This document shows, piece by piece, positions 37,058 through 45,619 of a stretch of DNA of 46,327 bases. Numbering within the stretch: position 1 is the stretch's first letter; every line of letters starts with the position of its first letter. The DNA is from Hennigella sp045598825 (GTDB lineage: Bacteria; Bacillota_I; Bacilli_A; Mycoplasmatales; Mycoplasmoidaceae). The notes beneath the pieces were generated by a model, which saw nothing but the letters and a program-made list of their open reading frames with translations, searched no databases and was not told where the DNA came from. Location of the stretch: NCBI GenBank assembly GCA_045598825.1, contig JAZRUX010000014.1, positions 1 to 46,327 of the forward strand. The letters run 5' to 3'. Position numbers and translations under genes: made by a program.

Positions 37058-37861
37058 TTATTCACCATCCTTCTTAACTTCTGCTTTTGCAGGAGCAGCT
37101 TCTTTATTAAGCTTTAATACATTGGCACTTACTTCAACATTACGTGGACGTCTACGACGTTTTGGATCAAATGGTTTCTTACCATCTGGTTTTCTTCGGT
37201 CGTTTGGACTACGGTGATGTGCATTTTTAAATACATCGCCACGGTTAATTCAAACTTTAACACCAATAACACCATATGTTGTTTTAGCTTCTTCAAGAGC
37301 ATAATCAATGTTTGCTCTGAATGTACTTAAAGGAATAACACCTTGACTGTAGCCTTCTTCACGAGCCATTTCAACTCCACCAAGACGGCCAGATACATTT
37401 GTCTTAATTCCTTCAGCGTGTGCTCGCATTGCTTTAGCAATTCCCATTTTTTGGGCAACACGGAATGATACACGGTTTTCAATTGCATCAGCAATTTCAC
37501 GAGCAATTACTCTTGCACTTACAGCAACATTTTCATATTGAACTAAGTTAAGAGTGACTTTAATCTTACGACCAACAATTTTATTGATAGCTAAGATGTT
37601 GTCTTTTTCGTTAGCGTTGTTAGCACCAGAGATTAATCCTGGTTGACCAGCCTTAACAACGACTGAAATTGTTCTTTGTGTACGATCAATTTCAATTTCA
37701 ACGATTTGTGCAGCTTTATATTTATTAAGGAAGAACTTTCTTACTTGTTCATCTTCAATAATTCATCTTGCAGCTTGTTTGTTGTCGCTTGCTTCTCAAC
37801 GAGAAATTCAACTACGGTTGATTTCATATCGAAGCGCATTAGGATTTACTTTTTGTCCCAT
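37058..37861 (-). CDS. rpsC: 30S ribosomal protein S3
   Basis: A 267-residue protein at the mRNA entry channel. It begins MGQKVNPNALRYEINRSW (family: MGQKVNPxGFRLGI), has the KH domain with KAGQPGLISGANNANEKDNI, VAVSARVIAREIADAIENRVSFR, MGIAKAMRAHAEGIKTNVSGRLGGVEMAR and GVIPLSTFRANIDYALEEAKTTYGVIGVKVWI, then RSPNDRRKPDGKKPFDPKRRRRPR. The last 40 residues are basic then Ala/Lys/Glu-rich, longer than in E. coli S3. Several UGA codons encode Trp. It starts 2 bases after the rplV stop. Confidence 0.96.
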
Positions 37862-37863
37862 AA

Positions 37864-38328
37864 TTATTTACTTTCCTTCTTTATTTCTGGCTTAGCTGCT
37901 GGTTTAGCTTCAGGCTTTGTACTTGGTTTAGCTGCTTTTTTAACCTTGTGTTGTTTTTTTGCCTTGATTGCTTTTAAAGCCATTTGTTTTTCATTTGCAT
38001 TATCAGATAAGACAATGACTAGATGAGAGTGTCTTTTTCTGATCATGTTGCTACTACCTTTAGCTCTGGGCATTGCACGTTTAATTGTTCTGCCAGTGTT
38101 TGCAACGCAACTATATACATATAGTCTGTCACCATTCATTGAGTGGTTGTTAGTTGCGTTGGCAATAGCTGAAGCTAATAGTTTTTCTAGTATTCTTGCT
38201 GTCTTTTGTGGACAGTTTTGTAAGATTACTAAAGCTTGAGAGACTTTCTTACCACGAATAAGGGCACAAACTAAACCGGCTTTTCTTGGAGAAACATGAA
38301 CGTTTTCAATTTTTGCACTAGTTGTCAT
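37864..38328 (-). CDS. rplV: 50S ribosomal protein L22 with basic C-terminal tail
   Basis: A 154-residue protein lining the exit tunnel. The core has NVHVSPRKAGLVCALIRGKK, KTARILEKLLASAIANATNNHSMNGDRLYVYSCVANTGRTIKR and the beta-hairpin loop RAMPRAKGSSNMIRKRHSHLVIVLSD, which reaches the tunnel constriction. From about residue 118 a Lys/Ala/Pro-rich tail (KPEAKPAAKPEIKKESK) extends the chain by about 40. The ATG overlaps the rpsS stop by one base (TAATG). Confidence 0.97.
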   Translation of the reverse strand: MTTSAKIENVHVSPRKAGLVCALIRGKKVSQALVILQNCPQKTARILEKLLASAIANATNNHSMNGDRLYVYSCVANTGRTIKRAMPRAKGSSNMIRKRHSHLVIVLSDNANEKQMALKAIKAKKQHKVKKAAKPSTKPEAKPAAKPEIKKESK

Positions 38329-38633
38329 TATTTACCTCCTGTGGCTGTGGCTGCCTTAGCATCTTCCGCTTTGTTGTTAGATGAGTGTTGTTTGAATGTT
38401 CTTGTTGGAACAAATTCACCAAGCTTATATCCAACCATTTCATCAGTTACAAAGACATTGACAAATTGTCGACCATTGTAAACTTGAAATGTCAATCCAA
38501 CAAAATCAGGGAAGATGGTTGATCTTCTTGATCAAGTCTTAATTGGTTTTTTCTTAGCGTCTTTTTTAGCGGCTTGAACTTTTTTCATTAAGCTAGCATC
38601 AACAAAAGCGCCTTTTTTACTACTTCTTGACAT
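38328..38633 (-). CDS. rpsS: 30S ribosomal protein S19
   Basis: A 101-residue head protein that forms bridges with S13. It begins MSRSSKKGAFVDASLMKKV (family: MSRSxKKGPFVDxHLLKKV) and has IKTWSRRSTIFPDFVGLTFQVYNGRQFVNVFVTDEMVGYKLGEF, then VPTRTFKQH. The closing 15 residues (KAEDAKAATATGGK) are a short Ala-rich tail. UGA encodes the conserved Trp in KTWSRRS. It is next to rplB by 12 bases. Confidence 0.97.
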
Positions 38634-38645
38634 ATTCGTTCCTTT

Positions 38646-39488
38646 CTATTTTCCATTTCTTCTTCTAACAATCATCATGTTAGATGCTTTCTTTTTATTT
38701 CTAGTCTTAACACCCATGTGTCTCTTACCTCAAGGCGTTCTTGGTGCATCCTTACCAACTGGTTGACGACCTTCACCACCACCGTGTGGGTGATCGTTAG
38801 GGTTCATCGCACTACCACGAACTGTTGGTCTAATACCCATGTGTCGACTTACACCAGCTTTACCTAAGTTAACTAAGTTATGATCTAAGTTACTTACAAA
38901 TCCGATGGTTACACGACACTTGTTGTTTATTTTTCTTACTTCGCCACTAGCTAATTTAACTAACATGAAGTCTCCAGTTTCATCTTTACCTAAAACTTGA
39001 GCTGAACTTCCGGCTGATCTAACTAGTTGTGCACCGTGACCAGGGTTTAGTTCAATATTGTGAACAAATGTACCTTCAGGGACATTTTGAATTTCTAAAC
39101 AGTTTCCTAATTTAATATCACATTTTGGATTTGAAATAATTTCATCACCAACTTTAATACCATTAGGGGCTAAGATGTATTTCTTAGTTCCATCAGCATA
39201 TGCTACTAATGAAATGAAAGCTGTTCTATTTGGATCATATTCAATTGATTTAACAATTGCTTTGATGCCATCTTTGTTACGCTTAAAGTCAATTTCACGG
39301 AATTTTCTTTTTTGCGCACCACCATGATGTCTTGTTGTAATTACACCACGTGCATTACGTCCAGATTCATTATGAATTGATGAACTTAATGGTTTATAAG
39401 GGGTAGATGTAGATAGTTCTTTTTTGTAATCAATAGTAACATATGTACGCTTACCACTCGATCTTGTCTTTTTATATTTAATTGCCAT
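38646..39488 (-). CDS. rplB: 50S ribosomal protein L2
   Basis: A 280-residue primary 23S rRNA binder needed for peptidyl transferase function. It has MAIKYKKTRSSGKRTYVTIDY, GRNARGVITTRHHGGAQKRKFREIDFKRNK, GHGAQLVRSAGSSAQVLGKD and NPNDHPHGGGEGRQPVGKDAPRTPWGKRHMG, in which His 229-type catalytic-loop residues are intact. UGA encodes the conserved Trp in PRTPWGK. The true stop is TAG at 38646-38648. It starts 11 bases after rplW. Confidence 0.97.
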
Positions 39489-39499
39489 CGTCTACCTCC

Positions 39500-39958
39500 T
39501 TAGTGATTTTTATTTGTTTGTTTTCTTCAAGCAGTTTTCTTGTCAGATGTTTCAATCTTTTCATCTTTCTTAATTTCAACTGCTGGCTTTGAAACTTCTT
39601 TTGCTGCTGGTTTTTCAACTGCTTTAGCTGTTGCTTTTTCACCTTCAGCTTTTGCTTTTGCTTCAAATTCTTCTTTACTTACAGAGATATCTTTTCCTTT
39701 CGGTAGAGTTACATAAGCAATTTTGAATGCTTTTGTATATCCTGGGTGTAAAGTTCCAGTTCTTGTTGCAACAGATTTTCTTACCATTGTTGTAACTGCT
39801 TCTGGAACAATATCAAAGATACCTTCGAAAGCTAAAGCAATATCTCTTTTGTTAGCTTTAATGTTAACAATGAAAGCATATTTCTTTTTATCTTCAGCTC
39901 TTCTTGTATAACTTTTTTCAGTTAAGTAAGGCTTAATAATTACATTAGTTAATTGCAT
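39500..39958 (-). CDS. rplW: 50S ribosomal protein L23 with C-terminal tail
   Basis: A 152-residue protein against about 95 usually. The core is NVIIKPYLTEKSYTRRAEDK, KYAFIVNIKANKRDIALAFEGIFDI, then VATRTGTLHPGYTKAFKIAYVTLP. L23 is the docking site of trigger factor and SRP at the tunnel exit. From about residue 95, a Lys/Glu/Ala/Pro-rich tail (EKATAKAVEKPAAKEVSKPA) extends it; it is similar in composition to the tail of L29, which sits next to L23 on the ribosome. One UGA near 39528 is followed by RKQTNKNH and TAA. The ATG overlaps the rplD stop by one base. Confidence 0.95.
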
Positions 39959-40584
39959 TATTTCTTACCTCCTAAAATTTCATTAGCTGCTTTAGTACAG
40001 AAAATAATTTTCTTTGCTTTAAGAATGTCATATGCAGAAACTTGATTGATAAGTTTTGCATCAGCTTTTTTAATGTTACGTGTGAACTTAACTGCATTCT
40101 TGTCACCATTACAGAAAGCAAATAATACACGTTTGTCATTAATCTTTAATGTTTTTAATAAAGTTGCAAAGTCTTTTGTTTTAGCTTTTTTAATTACTGC
40201 ATCGTCTACAACGATAATATCTTTTTCAACCCTTTGACTTAATGCAGAGATAAGTGCTAATTGTGCAACTTTCTTGTTAACTTTGTGAGTATAGTTTCTG
40301 TTTGGTTTTGGGCCAAAAACAACACCACCACCAACTCAGTGAGGGTTACGAATAGATCCTTGGCGAGCATTACCAGTATGCTTTTGTGGAACTGGTTTCT
40401 TACCACCACCACGAACTTCAGCTTTTGTTAAAGTTGAATGCGTACCTTGTCTCTTACCTGCTTGTTCAGCAATAATTTCGTCAAATAAAGCTTGCTTAGC
40501 AACTTTTGCTTCAGCAATATCTTTTCTAACTTCAACTTCACCGACAGACTTATTAGATAAATCAATAATGTTTAGTTTTGCCAT
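39958..40584 (-). CDS. rplD: 50S ribosomal protein L4
   Basis: A 208-residue protein with a long loop into the exit tunnel. It has MAKLNIIDLSNKSVGEVEV, then the conserved loop RQGTHSTLTKAEVRGGGKKP and QKHTGNARQGSIRNPHWVGGGVVFGPKPNRNY (core: GTGxAR-GS-RxPxxxGGGxxFGP), and an Rossmann-like C-terminal domain ending AYDILKAKKIIFCTKAANEI. In some bacteria L4 regulates the S10 operon; no E. coli-like S10 leader is seen here. UGA encodes the Trp after NPH. It starts 2 bases after rplC. Confidence 0.96.
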
Positions 40585-40586
40585 AA

Positions 40587-41465
40587 TTATTTACCTTCCT
40601 TCTTTTCAGCAGGAGCTGGGTTCTTAGCAGCTTCAGCAGCAGCTTTTGCAGCAGCTTTTTCTTCTTCAGCTTTAGCAACTGCAGCAGCTTCTTTTGCTTT
40701 CTTTTCTGCTTCAGCAGCAGCTGCTTCTTGTTTATCAATAGCAGCATTTGCTTCTTTCACAGCTTCTTTGTCTTGTAGCATCTCGTTTTGTTCTTGGATT
40801 TCATCCATGTTAGCTTTAGTTACAATTTCAGGAACTGCTACAGTTTTAGTTTTCTTTACAGAATTCTTAATAAATACTGTACCGTCAGCATGACCTGGAA
40901 TTGCTCCCATGATTGTCATTGTATTATCACGTTCATTAACATATAAAACTAGTAAGTTTTGTATAGTAACTAATTCATTACCATAGTGACCAGACATTCT
41001 TTGGCCTTTTCTTACTCTTTGTGCTTGGCTACCACCACGACCCATAGCAATAGATCCTTGGTAACGGTGTGGATAACCTGCACCATGGCTCATTGGACCA
41101 ATCTTAAAGTTTCATCTCTTAATTGCTCCAGTGAATCCATGACCTTTTGTTGTTCCTTGAACATCAACATATTCACCAGGTTTAAATTGACTAACTTTCA
41201 TTTCGTCGCCAACTTTAAATCCAGTGACATTTGCAAATTCATGAATTTGCTTATAATTCTTGTCAGATTTAACTGCTTTGAACACACCAAGTTGAGCTTT
41301 GTTAAGCTTCTTTGCTTCAATAGAATCAAAGCCAACTTTAACCGCTTTATCTTTAACTTGGATTACCCTATTTGGTTCACAGTGTACGATAGTAGCTGGT
41401 CAAACTTTACCAGTTGTATCGAATAATTGAACCATTCCTATTTTCTTTCCTAAAATACATTTCAT
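40587..41465 (-). CDS. rplC: 50S ribosomal protein L3 with long Ala/Glu/Lys-rich tail
   Basis: A 292-residue protein against about 210 usually. The core has MKCILGKKIGMVQLFDTTGK, QGTTKGHGFTGAIKRWNF, GPMSHGAGYPHRYQGSIAMG and RVRKGQRMSGHYGNELVTIQNL, all diagnostic. Residues about 213-292 form a tail of Glu, Ala and Lys (KQEAAAAEAEKKAKEAAAVA, then AEEEKAAAKAAAEAAK) predicted to be one long charged helix. L3 nucleates 50S assembly. Two UGA codons encode Trp. It starts 13 bases after rpsJ. Confidence 0.96.
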
Positions 41466-41478
41466 AATCGTCTATCTC

Positions 41479-41784
41479 CTATAAAATGATTTGGATTTCA
41501 ACAGAAGATGGAATGCTTAATCTTTTTAAGCTATCCATAACTTTAGGGTTAATGTTACCCAAAACGATTAAACGTTTATGAGTTCTTTTTTCAAATTGTT
41601 CCATTGAAGGTTTATTTACGTGCGGAGCACGACAAATAGTAAAGATTTCCTTACGTGTTGGTAAAGGAATTGGACCTTTAATGTCACAATTGTTATTTCT
41701 TGCGATCTCAATTATTTTCTTAGTTGATTGATCAAGCGTGGCTTGGTCATAAGAAAACAATTTGATTCTCAATTCTTGTTTCAT
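41479..41784 (-). CDS. rpsJ: 30S ribosomal protein S10
   Basis: A 101-residue head protein that is also the transcription-antitermination factor NusE. It has LRIKLFSYDQATLDQSTKKIIEIARNN, then the conserved loop IKGPIPLPTRKEIFTICRAPHVNK and SMEQFEKRTHKRLIVLG, ending LSIPSSVEIQIIL. AAAGGAAA 1-8 bases before the ATG is the ribosome binding site. It is the first gene of the 29-gene ribosomal superoperon. Confidence 0.97.
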   Translation of the reverse strand: MKQELRIKLFSYDQATLDQSTKKIIEIARNNNCDIKGPIPLPTRKEIFTICRAPHVNKPSMEQFEKRTHKRLIVLGNINPKVMDSLKRLSIPSSVEIQIIL

Positions 41785-41880
41785 AACATTTCCTTTCAGT
41801 TTTTCATTTGTTCACTATTGATTAGACTATGACAACACTTTTTGGTGTATCACATTTTCTAAAATAGTTAATATATTATA
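41785..41880 (-). promoter_or_regulatory. Ribosomal superoperon promoter and about 85-base leader
   Basis: On the minus strand TATAAT at 41880-41875 lies about 90 bases upstream of the rpsJ ATG, giving a leader of roughly 83 bases. The leader has only weak potential hairpins. No E. coli-like L4-binding site was recognised. This is the only strong -10 box upstream of the whole cluster. Confidence 0.5.
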
Positions 41881-41945
41881 TATACAATCGACTAAAATAC
41901 ATAAATATTTTTATTTATTTAAAAAATAAGAGTTTTGAAAGATAA

Positions 41946-41988
41946 AAAAGATGGGTAGATTCCCACCTCTTTTCCACATAATTTGTGG
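41946..41988 (-). other. Tandem small hairpins, function unknown
   Basis: Two adjacent stem-loops lie between the BspA-like gene and the rpsJ promoter. 41946-41973 pairs AAAAGATGGG with CCCACCTCTTTT around a TAGATT loop, with a two-base CC bulge; on the minus strand it is followed by a U run. 41974-41988 pairs CCACA with TGTGG. They could be extra terminators for the BspA-like gene or a small RNA; nothing in the bases decides. Confidence 0.4.
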
Positions 41989-42006
41989 TTTTTCATTAAT
42001 AAAAGT

Positions 42007-42031
42007 AAAAAACGACTATAAGTCGTTTTTT
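42007..42031 (-). terminator. Hairpin terminator of the BspA-like gene
   Basis: An 11-bp perfect stem (AAAAAACGACT at 42007-42017, AGTCGTTTTTT at 42021-42031) with a 3-base loop, 27 bases after the BspA-like stop codon. It insulates that gene from the ribosomal operon promoter. Confidence 0.75.
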
Positions 42032-42057
42032 AGGTATAACAATGGGTTTAAATTTGA

Positions 42058-43536
42058 TTAAAAACCTTTGATTTTTGATTGGTAGGTTATTCACCCCTTA
42101 GAAATTTTGTAAATTTCCACAGAATTTGCCGGAACATAGATGGTTTGTAGTGCAGTAACCTTGCTATAAAGTGCACCATTTAAAACTGGTGGATTAGGTG
42201 TTGCTAGCTTAATATATTGCAAATTTTGACACTCACTAAAGCAATCAATCCCTATTGTTTCAATCTGTGATCCTAGATTTGATGTTGTTAGTTTTGTACC
42301 ACAAAAAGCTTCATCACCAATGGTTTTGAGGTTATGAACAATATCATCAGCAAAACTAAAAGATGAACACTGATAGAATGCTCTTGCACCAACAGAGATA
42401 AGTGATGGTTGTTCATAAGTATTCATTAATTTCATATTGTAACACCCAGCAAACGCTTCAGCACCAACATATTTAACCTTTGACATGACAATGTTATATA
42501 AATATGTTTGATTGGAAAAAGCTGAATTACCTATTTCAACAATACTATCATTTAGCCTTACTGCAGCCAACTTTGAAACATTACTTTTTGAGCATAGATT
42601 GTCGGCAATTTTGGTTACAGGAATGTCATAAATTTCCGGTAATATCTCATTAATACTAGAACAATTTGTTGGCAATAATGACAATGATCAATTGTCTTGC
42701 AATGAACTTCGTTCATATGTATATTGTCTATTCTCATCAAAGTATTTAAATCCATCAACCATATTGATTGTTATGGCAATGTCATCATAAACATTAGGAT
42801 TTAAATGACTTGTTGCCTTAATTGTTATTTCATAAATATCAATATATGTTTCATCAACATCTTGTGATATTAACAATTGACAATCTTTAATTGTTGGTTG
42901 CAATGTGAACAATGGATTGTCATGAAGATCTGCTATTTTATTTCCCTTAATATTTTCAATTGATCAAATACATTCTTTATCAATCAAATCTTCAGGATAT
43001 TCTTGATAATAAGCAGTTAGATCTAATTGAATATTTGCACGTTGTGTTGTAAACACTCTTTGAATGGGTTTATCACAGCTAATTTGAATACTATCTGGTT
43101 CAAATAATGGTGGTGGAATAACTTCTACTGTAAGTTGCTGTACATTTGATTTTATTATTCCTTCATTTGCTTCATACGCTTGAATATCAAATGCATATAA
43201 AGCAACATGGTCTCTTTTGGCAATATGAATGGTTCGATCTGAATTATTTATTTGAATTCAATCCGGTGTGTTACCATTTGTTAATGATAGACTAAAAATT
43301 AAATCAGCAACAATTGGTTGATTATTTTGATCTAAGCATTCAACATTAATTGGTTCTGATGTTCATTCTTGTCCTGTTTCTAAAACTACTTTAGATTCAG
43401 ACAAGTTAAGATCAATTGATGATAATACTGGTTCTTCATCCTTAAAACTACATGTACATGACGTACAAATCAAAGGAGTAGCAACACTTGATATAGTAGT
43501 GGTTGCAATAACTACATTTTTCAATATTCTTCTCAC
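42058..43536 (-). CDS. BspA-like leucine-rich-repeat surface lipoprotein
   Basis: A 492-residue putative lipoprotein. A GTG start at 43534-43536 gives a basic n-region (RRILKN), a hydrophobic segment and a Cys-rich end ICTSCTCS, with the lipidated Cys probably at residue 26 or 28. Residues 30-300 are beta-rich and probably Ig-like, with LSSIDLNLSESKVVLETGQEW and NVQQLTVEVIPPP. Residues about 320-480 are treponemal (LRR_5/BspA) repeats: YVGAEAFAGCYNMKLM, SVGARAFYQCSSFSF, TIGDEAFCGTKL and TIGIDCFSECQNLQYIKL. Such repeats mediate adhesion to host or to other microbes. The stop is TAA at 42058-42060 after one UGA near 42090. No close TATAAT box is visible. Confidence 0.85.
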
Positions 43537-43592
43537 ATATGTATATTTACCTATGAATTTAAAAATTTAGAAAAATATTAACACACATGTCG

Positions 43593-43611
43593 TAAATACT
43601 GATAAATACTG
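43593..43611. repeat. Direct repeat TAAATACTG x2 upstream of the BspA-like gene
   Basis: Two exact 9-base copies (43593-43601 and 43603-43611) are separated by one base, giving a 10-base period, about one helical turn. They lie 57-75 bases upstream of the BspA-like start. A regulator-binding site is possible but not supported by anything else. Confidence 0.35.
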
Positions 43612-43624
43612 GACAAATGGCGCA

Positions 43625-43648
43625 AGAAAAAAAGAGGTTTTACCTCTT
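43625..43648 (-). terminator. Hairpin terminator after ridA
   Basis: A 7-bp stem (AAGAGGT at 43632-43638, ACCTCTT at 43642-43648) with a 3-base loop, overlapping the ridA stop codon. On the minus strand it is followed by a U run (the A run at 43626-43633). Confidence 0.7.
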
Positions 43649-44018
43649 ATTTAATTGCTACAACATCGATTTCAACTTTAGCATTTTTAACGATGTCAAC
43701 ACGAACACATGCTCTTGCTGGCTTGTGGTTGCCAAAATATTCTGCATAAATTTTGTTGCATGCGGCAAAGTCATTCAAATTTGATAAGAAGACATTGCAT
43801 TTAACAACAGATTCTTTTGGATATCCTGCTTCTTTTAAAACAGCATCAATATTTTTAAATACTTGAGTTGTTTGTTCCTCAATTGTCTCTCCTGCTAAGT
43901 TTCCTGTTTCAGGAACAATACCTAGCATTCCAGACATATATAATGTGTTTCCTGAATCTATTGCTTGGCTATATGGGCCTAGTGCTGCAGGAGCATTTTT
44001 TGTATTAATTACTTTCAT
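43647..44018 (-). CDS. ridA: RidA family reactive-intermediate deaminase
   Basis: A 123-residue trimeric enzyme (YjgF/YER057c/UK114 family) that hydrolyses enamine and imine intermediates released by PLP enzymes. It shows INTKNAPAALGPYSQAIDSG, with the substrate-binding Tyr, LYMSGMLGIVPETG, EQTTQVFKNIDAVLKEAG, VKCNVFLSNLNDFAACNKIY and the signature PARACVRVDIVKNAKVEIDVVA, with the key Arg of PAR. It overlaps the prs end by 10 bases, so expression is coupled to PRPP synthesis. Confidence 0.95.
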   Translation of the reverse strand: MKVINTKNAPAALGPYSQAIDSGNTLYMSGMLGIVPETGNLAGETIEEQTTQVFKNIDAVLKEAGYPKESVVKCNVFLSNLNDFAACNKIYAEYFGNHKPARACVRVDIVKNAKVEIDVVAIK

Positions 44019-45016
44019 GATTTTCTTCCTTTGTTATTTGAAATTGATAATTTTTCATATAGCTGGGTAATGGATTTACTGCCATCATAAATATATACTT
44101 TTAGGATTTCAGCAATTAAATGAGAAATATCAACAATCTTTAAACCATTGATTGGTAATGCATATACATGGTCTAATGTATTAGCAATATATAAACCGTC
44201 AATGTAGTGTGCTTGTAATGCATGATTAAATTTATCTACAGCGTCACGTGAGAATAGACCATGTGTTGCTCCAGCATAAATCTTCTTTACACCTTTTTCT
44301 TTTAGAACTTTGCAAGCTGCAACTAATGTTCCACCAGTATCAATCATGTCATCGATAATAATGGCATTTTTGCCTTTAACATGACCCAAAACATTAGTTA
44401 TTTCAGCTTTATTTGGTTCGGGTCTTCTCTTATCTAAGATTGCAACAGGTAAGTTGTATCTTAAAGATAAATCTCTTGCTCTTTTCACTGAACCATAGTC
44501 AGGAGAAACAATTACAGTGTTGTTTATACCTGATTGCTTAACCATTGCATCAAGCACAGTGTAACTTGCTGTGCAAGTATCAACTGGTACATCAAAGAAC
44601 CCTTGTGCTTGAGCTGAGTGTAAGTCAATAATAGCTATTCTAGTTGCACCAGCTTGTTGCAACAAGTCAGCAACTAACTTGCATGTAATTGGTTCACGGC
44701 CAATGGTTTTACGATCTTGTCTTGCATATCCATAGTATGGAAGCAATACAGTGATGCTTTTTGCACTAGCTCTTCTAAAAGAGTCAATTGCAATTAATAA
44801 TTCCATTAAGTTTTCGTTTACTGGTTTAGATGTTGATTGAATCACAAAAACATTCTTATTTCTGATTGATTCTACAGATTTTACCATGGTTTCACCATCA
44901 GCAAAATGTTTAATTTCTACTGGTGATAATGGCAAACCTAAATGTTTTGCAACCTTTTGACCAAGCATCTTACTTGCAGTCAATGCAAACAAAACATTTT
45001 TCTTTTCTTTTTCCAT
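44009..45016 (-). CDS. prs: Ribose-phosphate pyrophosphokinase (PRPP synthetase)
   Basis: A 335-residue enzyme making PRPP from ribose-5-phosphate and ATP. It has HFADGETMVKSVESIRNKNVF, FVIQSTSKPVNENLMELLI, YYGYARQDRKTIGREPI, the His-containing AIIDLHSAQAQGFFDVPVDT at about residue 130, VSPDYGSVKRAR and the PRPP loop IIIDDMIDTGGTL at about 220. The frame passes UGA at 44015-44017 and ends Trp-Lys-TAA. GGGG lies 7-10 bases before the ATG and TATAAT is at 45047-45042. PRPP feeds PncB and nucleotide salvage. Confidence 0.96.
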
Positions 45017-45041
45017 TAAATTACCCCATTTCTATAAATAA

Positions 45042-45047
45042 ATTATA
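45042..45047 (-). promoter_or_regulatory. Putative prs -10 box
   Basis: TATAAT on the minus strand ends 25 bases before the prs ATG. The GGGG ribosome binding site lies between. The -35 region falls in or beside the palindrome at 45063-45084. Confidence 0.5.
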
Positions 45048-45062
45048 AAACAATTACAAAAA

Positions 45063-45084
45063 AATAACTACTAAAGTAGTTATT
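45063..45084. repeat. 22-bp palindrome between divergent prs and a lipoprotein gene
   Basis: Arms AATAACTACT (45063-45072) and AGTAGTTATT (45075-45084) flank a central AA. It lies 16 bases upstream of the prs -10 box and 44 bases upstream of the plus-strand box. It could be an operator; as RNA it would be a hairpin with an impossible 2-base loop unless the innermost pairs open. Confidence 0.5.
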
Positions 45085-45127
45085 AAATATAATTTATTCT
45101 ATAATTTAAAAATAGTACGATCTGTTA

Positions 45128-45133
45128 TATAAT
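45128..45133 (+). promoter_or_regulatory. Leaderless-type -10 box of the small lipoprotein gene
   Basis: TATAAT ends 6 bases before the ATG at 45140. A start point at the usual 6-7 bases after the box would fall on the A of ATG, and there is no room for a ribosome binding site. Confidence 0.5.
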
Positions 45134-45139
45134 TTTTCT

Positions 45140-45619
45140 ATGAAAAATTTAGTTAAAATATTATTGCCAATTTGTGGTGCAACAATGTCTGCACTACCAT
45201 TAACTTTGGTGTCATGTAATTCACAAGAAGGTATCTGACTAGATAATTATCTGCCTTTTGGTCCTGGTCAAGCAATACCAGAATTAGTATCTAAAAGTTT
45301 TCAATTGACGCAAGATAAAGAATATAGTTGTATTATCGACTATTCAAAGTGAGAAGAATGAGATGATCATCGTCCTAGTTTTATGTATGTTGGTGCAAGT
45401 GACATTGTTCGTCCAACATGAATAATTGCTCAAAATGTATGGTTGAAACAAGGAAACGAATGACAAAAACTTATTAAAGATAAAGATTATAAAATAATTG
45501 AAAGCATTGGTTTTCTTAATCTAGTGTCAGATTTCAGTAGAAAATTAGGTCACAATGATCAAATCAAAATAGATATAGTTGTGACAAAAACTGCTGAATA
45601 TAATTTTTCAGCTCGTTAA
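45140..45619 (+). CDS. Small putative lipoprotein of unknown function
   Basis: A 159-residue protein not recognised as a family. The N-terminus is a lipoprotein signal: KNLVKILLPICGATMSALPL, then TLVSC with the lipidated Cys at about residue 26. The mature part is acidic and aromatic, with Trp encoded by several UGA codons (SKWEEWDDHRPS, VRPTWIIAQNVWLKQGNEW), and no repeats. It may be an extracellular binding protein; no function is suggested. It has no Shine-Dalgarno sequence, consistent with a leaderless mRNA. Its stop overlaps that of the convergent gene on the other strand. Confidence 0.7.

Noticed and set aside
41785..41874. Riboswitch or S10-type protein-binding leader before rpsJ
   Set aside because: Only a weak ACAC/GTGT stem can be drawn, and no known leader motif is present.
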